From Platerodrilus igneus (Eukaryota; Arthropoda; Insecta; Coleoptera; Lycidae), in contig JARFIW010000488.1 of the NCBI GenBank assembly GCA_036346225.1, positions 3,049,160 through 3,113,159 on the forward strand: DNA of 64,000 nucleotides, in the 5' to 3' direction. The notes beneath the pieces are model-generated. The model ran no database searches. It had not been told where the DNA came from and was given only the letters and a program-made list of their open reading frames with translations. The first letter of the stretch is position 1. Every line of letters begins with the position of its first letter. The translations under genes were made by a program, and so were the position numbers. Shown here piece by piece: positions 56,337 through 64,000 of this stretch.

Positions 56337-56681
56337 AGCAATGTAGAATTAATAGAGTTTGTTAAGCAATTAGAAGTACCATATTTCCGTGGAGTGTTTA
56401 TGAGAAACAATCTTCCCAAGAAAGTTAATTTAAAAGAATGTGGTATAATTAATTTAGATGGAATAGAAGGTTTAGGCACACATTGGACCTCTTATAAAAA
56501 AAAGTACCGTAGTAGCGCTGATTACTATGACAGCTACGGAAACCTGCAACCGTCAACAGAGTTGATAAGTTATTTGAATAGTGGGGGTAAATGAAAAATT
56601 CTTTATAACGTTAACCAAGAACAATCGTACGGTACTGTATTTTGCGGACATTTATGCTTGCAATTTCTAAGCAGTACATAG
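56337..56681 (+). pseudogene. Adenain-type cysteine protease, right arm, nearly complete
   Basis: One frame runs from 56337 to 56681, about 114 codons, close to the core of adenovirus/Polinton proteases. The catalytic His lies in GTHWTSY (about 56488), the Asp in DYYDSYGNLQP and the Cys in VFCGHLCLQF (about 56640). The only break is a TGA at 56592-56594. The N-terminal start is not certain because upstream the chain joins the preceding protein. Such proteases cut viral core and capsid precursors during maturation. Confidence 0.8.
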
Positions 56682-57751
56682 AACTGCGAAGTACAGATAT
56701 GCAGATTATAAGCAGCCGTACAAATGGGGACAATGGTCGTAGTAAATGTTGTCAATAAAACCTTCAGAAGCAAACGATAGTGTTTCCGTTTTCTGTTTTG
56801 TTAATTACCAGTAGGTTAAATAATATTATTACATATAATACTATACGATTACGGTTGTTAATTAATTTAAATCATGAGTATCTTTCTGTTATAATTTCGC
56901 GTTCAAATCTATCAAGCAATTACTTACTATTGGGTTCAATAAAAAAGCGTCTGTGCTACATTTGCACCTTGCATATTTGTTGTTTAATAATAATTATTAT
57001 GTCTACTTTGCAATAATAAGTCGCATAGTTTCAGCATTTGCAATACAGATTTTTATTTTTTACAGAGAAGCAGTTAAAAGTTATTTGAAGGAATAAACTT
57101 GTTTATACCTGAATACGTATCTTTGTAACACGCATTCTTGTCAAGGTCAGTTATACAACAATATTTCAATTACTGCACAGAATAATTAAAAGAAGATACC
57201 GACCGTCTTCTTTACTTATTCTTACTATTACGCAATCTAAACGACAAAATTTAAAAATAACCGAATCAGAATTTCCTGCTTGTATATAGCAGAATTGGAA
57301 CAAGTGAGGTTTAAATTAATTTAATGCCATCATTATTTATTAACTATTATGGAAATAATTATTTGTACGCAAGGTCGTTCAAATCGATCATAAACCTTGG
57401 GGAGTCTCAAAAGTCAGTGGTGATTAGAAATTCACAGACCGACAAGTGATAATTCACATTATTGTATAGGTTCTAAAATTATGCAATACAATAATAACCT
57501 AATTGAACTGATTTAGAATTAGAATTTGCTCGTATAGAATTATTTATTGCAGGTCTTATTAAATGGTCCGGAAATGTTTATGCGCAATGTCGCAGATGCT
57601 ATACCAGTTTGTCCTATTAAAATTAAAAGGTGTTATACCTAACACCGTTGTTATAATGCTATAGCAGAATACGCTTTATATATAAGTATACGAATAAGGA
57701 AAATGTATTGGTACTAGAATTAAATAAAACATGCATCATTCACTCATTGAC
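56682..57751. other. Non-coding outer part of the right arm
   Basis: Reverse complement of 53540-54390 with indels. Contains poly(A)-like signals GTTCAATAAAAAAG near 56940 and TCAATAAAACC near 56755 after the protease. No gene seen. Confidence 0.6.
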
Positions 57752-57824
57752 TATGCTAGATAGCTCAGTGGTTAGCGTATCCGTTTAACATGCTGGAGGC
57801 CCCGGTTCAGTCCTCGGTGGCGTT
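57752..57824 (+). tRNA. tRNA-like sequence in the right arm
   Basis: TAGATAGCTCAGTGGTTAGC forms a D arm and A box, and CCCGGTTCAGTCCTCGG a B-box-like T arm. The acceptor ends pair only weakly. It is the inverted partner of 53461-53531. Confidence 0.55.
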
Positions 57825-58100
57825 GTTTTTTTTTTATCTACAGGGTATCTCGACGGATGACACACCTTAAACGATAAATATGGTCGACAAGATGGTGGAA
57901 TGAGGTATGACAGAAAATAAAGTACAGCATCATTCACTATAATTATATACAGGACTGTTGTAAAATTGCATTTAATTATACAATTTGTCAAAAGTTGTAA
58001 ACAGGTGGGTAAGTAACAATTGTGACATACTTGAAAATGCCGTAGGTGTCAAAGTGACAGTTATAGCTAAAACATAAGTCAGCTGATGTGTCAAAAGTGA

Positions 58101-58114
58101 CAATTGCTACGTCA
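58101..58114. repeat. 14-bp target duplication of the SINE, left
   Basis: CAATTGCTACGTCA, repeated exactly at 58416-58429. It marks an independent later insertion into the right arm. Confidence 0.92.
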
Positions 58115-58415
58115 TTACATGTGATTTTCCAATGCTCCACCCGAAGGTACTACATTGGCCAGGAAGCGAGTTTTTTTTTACCTGGAAAATTTTGAATTTT
58201 GCCGAATCCTTGCTGTTCCAAGCAAGGTAGGGATCTTTAACGTGCGTGACAACACTCACACACGGGACCTCCATTTTACCTCTCATCCGAACGAGGGTGT
58301 ATTTTTGCGAAAAATGCTCGCCTAACATTTTTCAAGCGGACCGTGTCGGGATTCGAACCCGGGACCTTGGGCGTAGTAGTCACACACATACCACTACGCC
58401 ACGGAGCCGCCTAAA
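58115..58415 (-). mobile_element. tRNA-derived SINE in the right arm
   Basis: On the minus strand the head has A box TGGCGTAGTGG and B box GGTTCGAATCC, so an RNA polymerase III promoter is well kept. The body matches the array at 20.8-21.7 kb and ends near TTACATGTG. It is the youngest copy in the window and has a perfect 14-bp target duplication. Confidence 0.93.
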
Positions 58416-58698
58416 CAATTGCTACGTCAGCAGGCGGAGTTATGCGATGTCATTAGTGTGACGTCAAAGTGAAGGTGGGGTTTGACGTCTGAAAAGTGGT
58501 AAGGTAAACGGGCGGAGTCATCAACCAATCAGAACGCAGCGGGGTTGTTTGTTCGGAGCCATCGACCAACCGGAAAAGTGGTGGGGTTGTTGGGGCGGGG
58601 CTACAGACAAATCAGAAAACAGGGGTTGGGGTTTGGAGCGGAGCCATCGACCAATCAGAAGCCAGGAAACCCCAAACTATATAGACGCCACATCTACT

Positions 58699-58704
58699 AA
58701 TAGT
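58699..58704. repeat. Right 6-bp target duplication of the palindromic element
   Basis: AATAGT, matching 52898-52903. Confidence 0.8.
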
Positions 58705-58960
58705 TTTTCCAACAGGTAGGAAGGGCCGAGTGAAACAATTTCGAACCCACCGGAGTCACCAGACCTCAATCTCTGTAATTTTTTTGTGGAGCTTCATAAA
58801 TAGCTTAGTTTATGAAACCCCAGTAAACTCTCGAGAGGATTTGGTTGCACGGATAGAAGCAGCTGAAGCAACAATTAGGGATAAACGTGCTGTTACTGAA
58901 TCGTGGATACGCCACGTATAGCTTTGTGTTGATTGCAACGGTGAAAACTTTGAACAGTTT
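58705..58960 (+). pseudogene. Tc1/mariner-superfamily transposase, 3' part (split gene)
   Basis: Continues the gene cut at 52903. SPDLNLCNFF is the third catalytic motif with Asn where Asp is required. SFINSLVYETPVNSREDLVA, then AEATIRDKRAVTESWIRHV and CVDCNGENFEQFL, complete the C-terminal domain. The first line before it has a frameshift and a stop in the GRGGP region. Confidence 0.85.
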
Positions 58961-61900
58961 TTATAGTTGTGACATTTGTACACATTCTTTAATATACAGG
59001 ATTGGACTTACAATTACAGCACCTTAAAAGGTCCCGGTTCGCTTATTTTTGAAACAACCCTACACAGTTATTTGACAAATTTGTTAATATTAATAAGAGC
59101 TATACGCAGTTGAAAATAAGTATCAATTTAACATACACCGTGTATACAACAAAACATAATAAACATTTACATAAGCCATAACCTTTTACACTCGTTTCTA
59201 TAAAAAAGCGTAAAGAAAAGAAATACAAGTTACCACATAAAAATTCATTCAAAATATTATCTATTTTTACATAGATCGAACATTTTTGGCATTTAAGGGA
59301 GTACCATATTAGGGCACGACAGTTTCAACGAGAGACCCAACCTACATTGACACTTTAAAACTTGTAATCAACTGTCAGATTTATGTTGTTTTGACAACTA
59401 TAACCGTGACTTTAATATTATATCAGAATCCTTTACGATTTTACCCAAATGTGGCCATGTTCACTTTACTTTTGTTGGAAATACAATGTTGACATTGATC
59501 TTATCTTAAAATCGATTCCATTAGTTCAAGTTTTCAACGATATTGCACGTTCTACTAAATCAGAAATCATCTCACGAATTATAGTTGGTAATAATATTAC
59601 AAATCAAACTTTTCTTGGATCACCCCGTATATATTTTAATTTTTGTACTCACCAATATTTCTAAGATTAACGTTTTGTGCTAGTAAGGTACTCAACATCC
59701 AAATATTTAGAGTGTAAGACCTTGGCGTTATGTTAAGCAGAAACCAGATAAAAAATAGCTATACAAATTATATTGAAACGCCCTGTATAACTTTGTTGTC
59801 ATGAAAAGTGTTGTTCAGTAAGCTAAACATTTCGATAACATTGTTAACTTCATCAAACTAATCAACTTAAAAACCATAAAAGCATCGTTTTGGTTCTGCT
59901 AAATACATATAGAAACGGAACTTGGGTTCATAAATTAATTTAAGCCACAACGGAGTAAAAAAATAGTTATTTCACTCAAGCTTTGTAATAATTTTTTTGG
60001 TAAAAAACAAAATTTCTTTTCGAAACAACACAGAAGTATTAAGGCAATAGAAAAAAAATCGTCAAGTATATTTATTTGCAAATTTAGAAGATTTTCGAAT
60101 TCTTAATAAGTCCTTGATCCCATATGTAAAACAAAATACGATCTGCTATTTCCTAGTCTGGTCAAATTGTAAGGCTAAGTTCCACATTTTGTACCCACAA
60201 TAATATAGAAAGCAATTCAGCTGTTTTGAAATTCAAGTGTATCAAATCTTCTTGATTAATTGTTTTTACGACCGTATATTTTCTTAAAAGCAAAATCATT
60301 ATTCGAATTTGTTGCATTTAAAACTTTAAGTCATGAAGAGATTAAGCTCACTAATATAAAGAAATTAGAGTTATTTTAAGATTGTTTAAGTTAGTGTCTT
60401 TTATTAAATTTGTACGTGACTGTCAGATTTAATACTCATTAAATATCATGTAACAAAATTTTGTTTAACCAATTTTTTTAAATAACTGAAATATGTGAAA
60501 CTATTTATTTATTAAATATTCTTATAAGATACAAATTATTTATTAAAGAATAGAAATATTCTGATTCTAGTCTGATCAATATTCCAAGAGGTTAAATCGA
60601 AAATTTTAAAATTATCTATTTCAAAGGGGTTTTTGTATCTATCTTAAAATTAAACTATTTTGATTAATACTTGCTAGATACAGTGGTGTCCAACTTCAAC
60701 TTATTTTGTTTTCAGTTTAGCAAAGAATATTTCAACCGAGCCCATCTGAAGCTCAACCGTAAGATAACAGTCAAGTTAGCCGTCGGCATAGCGGTTTCTT
60801 TAATAATTCCATCTAATACGCGTAAAAGTTTTAAGTCCCTTTGAAGTTCCAAATCACCGTGTCTCACGTGCATTCATGATAATTAAGCCCGTCCCAATTA
60901 TTTTAAACGTGTTCATTATTATAATGGAAAATTTAGAACCGATAGAATGGCGCTCGAATCGTAAGGTTAGAATTGTTGCTATATTTCCTCCCTTGGGTTA
61001 GGGTCTCAAAACGCGTTCTAAAAAAAACAAAAAGTAATACCATTTAAAGGAAGCTCTAGACTTATAAGTAACTATTCGTGAAGTGATTAATAAGAATGTA
61101 TCATACCATAATTATTTCAAACATTAAGAAACCTTTAGAAACTTTGATTTACTAAAATGGAATTTTTAAGAACAATTATACTACGAGTAGGTCCAGACAA
61201 CCTCATAATCAAGTTCACACAATATAAAAGAACCACAGATGCTTAGTAGCTAAACCCACCAATATCAAGTTTCAGATAATTAAACATATTATTAAATACA
61301 AAGTGGCAAGATCTCAAGGGATCTTTGTAAACTACAAGAATAATAAAATTACCGAATGGCGCATAGCTTTAGCATAACAGTATCATATTAGTTCACGCCT
61401 GAATTACGTGACTTCACAACTGTCTCGTTAAATATTTAGAGAATAGGAATGAACGGACGAACGTTAGCGAGTGAACAAAGAACAAGTGAATAAATTATCT
61501 GCAATATTAATGTAAGTAAATTTAAAGTTGTCATATACATTCCTGTGCACAAGTATGATGAAATAGTGTTATCATAAAATATATTTCGGTGCTATCGTGA
61601 GTTAAAGCTTGTTGTTTTAGTTATTTGAACATATAGGTACCAGTGTGTAAAAAGACCTAAATTTCACTAAGAGGGTAATGTAATTAAAATCCCCCAGAAG
61701 TATTTGTCGCCTAAGAGACTGTCATAAACTAGATTAGACTAGACAGGTTGGTGCCCATAATCTAATAAAGTTTAAAGCTTTTCAAGGTAAGTGGTTGATA
61801 ACGTAGTATGAAATTGGATCTAGTAAACTGTTTTAATTTTTGGCATTGTTTCCATAGGAGCCCACTCCCACACCAGTGTAGTTGCCCGGTGCACCCCTAT

Positions 61901-62660
61901 CTTGTTACGGAATCCTGCTCCTTCTGGGAAGTTCCAAATTTAAGATAATAAAGCTTTATACGCCCATAACATAAATCAACTATTTCTACCGACCAAATGC
62001 GTCCATAAACCAGCAGAAATATTTTAAAATCCATAGTTCCTAAACTATGTTTCTTATGGTTTTGCAATAAAATTAAATACAGTTATCGATCAAAAGTACA
62101 TCGTAATACATAATTATTACGTTAAGCCAATTCAATTTTGCATTTTCCCATATAAATGTTGATTTTGTGATTTCCATTATAAAAGCGCTGACTTTTTATG
62201 TTAAACATTTTATCCAAACACCGCACGTTTTCAAACGACTTTTTGAAGCTGATCGAAAATTCTAATCAACTAAATTACTCATTTTATTCTACTAAGTGCC
62301 TTCTAGAATAAACTCCAAAATTATACGACCCAAATTTTGCTTCGCATGTCTTTTCTGCAGAAATCAGAATTGTGTGATTCCCTGTATTACGACTACCTCT
62401 GAATCCATTATTTACAAATCAAGCCATCTTTGCGTCATAGCATGAAAAAGTGGTAACTAGATATTTTCTAAAATCCCGTCGGAAATAAGCCTAATTCAGG
62501 GATGACGCCCATGCGAATTGCGATTCTCTCACTCCCGCTACTTCGAGAAGCACTATAGTTAATTACTTAAAATTCCAACCTATAACATATTTAGCCTTAA
62601 ATAAATTCAATCCTTGAGACATATGGATTTGGCACTTTCAACATTAATTGTTGTAGTACC
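58961..62660. other. No gene recognised
   Basis: About 3.7 kb of AT-rich sequence. CACCCCGTATATATTTTAA near 59622 and CGCCCTGTATAAC near 59778 look like ends of Tc1/mariner-type or MITE elements, but no partner ends were matched. No conserved frame. Confidence 0.5.
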
Positions 62661-62679
62661 ATTCAGCCTACCAAAATCT

Positions 62680-62889
62680 TCAGACTATCGATTCCACATT
62701 AATCAAGAGTTGGCGATCACTTAGGAGAGCAGAGAAACAATTGATGAATTTAGGAACTCTCTTGTCCTTGGAAGAGATATCTTTCCTTAATTCGGATGAA
62801 TCACGGGGTCCGTTAACAGCGTGAGAGTGCAGGAGGTTACGGCAAACTACTGCGTTAACGTTCCTTGTGAATATTCTAAGAACCTGCAA
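62680..62889 (-). other. Unrecognised short coding-like segment
   Basis: 69 codons on the minus strand with balanced composition (LRIFTRNVNAVVCRNLLHSH and CFSALLSDRQLLINVESIV). No domain is recognised, and flanking sequence on the minus strand does not extend it. It may be an exon fragment or an old element remnant. Confidence 0.25.
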
Positions 62890-63104
62890 CTTTACAAATT
62901 ATGACCAATTCGGAAGGCGCCTTCTTTAGAGAATTATATCAAAGATAAACACGCCCAAATCTGCAGATGGGGACTATTCAGGCACAATCATCGAAAGGAA
63001 TATGTACAAACCTTCCAATACTTTACACATGGGAGCATAAAAAAATAATGATCTAAATAAAGTTGACATTTTAGAATATTTATTACAAGAGTTAAATATG
63101 ATAG
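62890..63104. other. No gene recognised
   Basis: Short spacer before the LINE relic. Confidence 0.5.
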
Positions 63105-63680
63105 AGATATTGTGGGTATAAGTCAGATTGAATGGAAAAAAGAAAAGGAGTTTTTATAGATATTGTGGGTATAAGTGAGACTGAATGGAAAAAAGAAAAA
63201 GATCTTTTGGTTGGGAAAATATCGGATAATTTCTAAATCATCAAGCGAGGGACAAAAAGAGTAGATTTTGCAATGATCAAGAACATGTACATTTTTTTTA
63301 AAAAACGTTACAATAGAATTATTTTAATTAAGATTAATACAAAATGCTTATTTACCATAAAGTAAGTGCCTAAATACCAGCAATTGACCATGCCACTAAT
63401 GAAGTAGAACTTATTTACTAGAAATATAGGAATCGATAAAATACGTTAAATGAGATGAAAATTTAATAAAAATAGAAAATTGTAATTCTAAAGTCGGTAA
63501 AGGAAAAGAAGCTAAAGTTATCGGGTAATCATGGATTAGAGGACCAAAATGTTTGACGAAATCGCTTAATGGAATTCTGCAAAACGTATGAACTAATAAT
63601 TACAAACAGTTTTTCCTACACATCACAGCAGATTACTATTCAGGGCGTTTCAGGAGGAATAATAAATATTTTAGGAGGTG
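63105..63680 (+). pseudogene. LINE endonuclease relic (RTE- or related clade)
   Basis: IDIVGISETEWKKEKDLLVG near 63160 is the start of the APE-type endonuclease (relatives: DIVGISETKW). RIILIKINTK near 63320 and a HGLGxxN-like, then FCKTYELI-like, portion near 63530-63590 follow in shifting frames. Only fragments of the domain survive. The rest of the LINE is not seen; it may run past 63680. Confidence 0.6.
63106..63203. repeat. 53-bp tandem duplication in the LINE relic
   Basis: GATATTGTGGGTATAAGT starts at 63106 and again at 63159, with the following AATGGAAAAAAGAAAA repeated. It duplicates the DIVGIS motif. Confidence 0.85.
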
Positions 63681-64000
63681 GTAATACAGACAAATGGCAA
63701 TAAAAAAATTCCCAATTTTTATTGAATACAGAGATACAGCTGTTAGTATGTAATTCAAACAAAACGCAAATGGGACGTTCAAAGTTGATTTTCGAAACAT
63801 TTCACCGCTGAGTTCATTGCATTTTCGTTTTGTGTGTTGACACACCAGTTGCTATGTACGTGTTTATCGATTGTCAACTGTAGTATGTTGATGTTCAAGC
63901 TATGAGGTTGTGCTTTAGTTTACATTGAATTTTTCAACTGTCATTGTGATTCGTTGGGCTAGTCTACTATATCGTCTAAACATGCCGCACGCATTTCCAC
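63681..64000. other. No gene recognised
   Basis: AT-rich end of the window. Confidence 0.5.

Larger units (their letters stand above)
52904..58698. mobile_element. Palindromic foldback element carrying a Polinton/adintovirus-type late-gene module
   Basis: The element lies in a transposase gene and has a 6-bp target duplication. The right end reads CATCTACT and the left TGTAGATG, so the two termini differ only in the outermost base. The arms (52904-55579 and 55588-58698) are reverse complements apart from indels, a TA array in the left arm and a SINE in the right, and meet at the 8-nt loop 55580-55587. Each arm encodes, from centre outward, a phospholipase A2 domain, a basic protein, a Gly/Ala-rich segment and an adenain-like protease. 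No polymerase, integrase or capsid gene is visible. The TIR style, the 6-bp duplication and the gene content point to a non-autonomous derivative of a Polinton-like virus. It is an old, broken endogenous copy. Confidence 0.85.

Overview
The window is AT-rich eukaryotic DNA with no recognisable intact host gene. What can be read is a graveyard of transposable elements whose families are common in insects: BEL/Pao and Ty3/gypsy retrotransposons, Penelope-like elements (PLEs), Jockey- and RTE-like LINEs, mariner and other Tc1/mariner-superfamily transposons, tRNA-derived SINEs and long (TA)n arrays. This suggests an insect, and a beetle is plausible, but the sequence does not prove the order. The window looks intergenic or intronic.

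Layout. 0.3-0.7 kb: (TA)n arrays around a near-perfect hairpin made of a PLE-like tail. 0.7-3.0 kb: a complete but dead Tc1/mariner-superfamily transposon with long TIRs, inserted in (TA)n. 3.0-5.2 kb: a 2.2-kb non-coding repeat whose inverted partner lies at 40.5-42.65 kb. 5.2-5.9 kb: a GC-rich block with two divergent TATA boxes. 6.0-12.6 kb: a full-length BEL/Pao element with 406-bp LTRs and a CGTAG target duplication; its polyprotein is broken by one stop and several frameshifts. 14-21.7 kb: transposon fragments, an unidentified coding-like relic at 19.4-20.1 kb, a tRNA-like head joined to a GT-rich minisatellite, and a head-to-tail SINE array. 23.4-24.7 kb: a dead mariner. 27.0-27.9 kb: a possible LTR. 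28.5-29.6 kb: a non-autonomous element with TIRs. 30.8-33.8 kb: a PLE with inverted pseudo-LTRs and hammerhead-ribozyme relics. 36.8-39.2 kb: another PLE relic, a tRNA-like sequence and a Ty3/gypsy relic with three primer-binding-site-like repeats. 42.65-47.1 kb: two PLE copies head to head. 49.3-51.0 kb: gypsy gag and LINE reverse-transcriptase relics. 52.1-59.0 kb: a transposase pseudogene split by a 5.8-kb palindromic element. 63.1-63.7 kb: a LINE endonuclease relic.

The most interesting object is the palindrome at 52904-58698. It has a 6-bp target duplication (AATAGT) and two arms of about 2.7 and 3.1 kb that meet at an 8-nt loop. Each arm carries, reading outward from the centre, a parvovirus-type phospholipase A2 domain, a small basic protein, a Gly/Ala-rich segment and an adenovirus-type cysteine protease. 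This is a late-gene module of Polinton/Maverick-adintovirus type, captured in a foldback element without a visible polymerase, integrase or capsid gene. The arms also carry tRNA-like sequences, and the right arm was later hit by a SINE with a 14-bp target duplication.

The genes do not form a working pathway. The order of nesting (transposase, then palindrome, then SINE; (TA)n, then transposon) gives a relative history of the locus.
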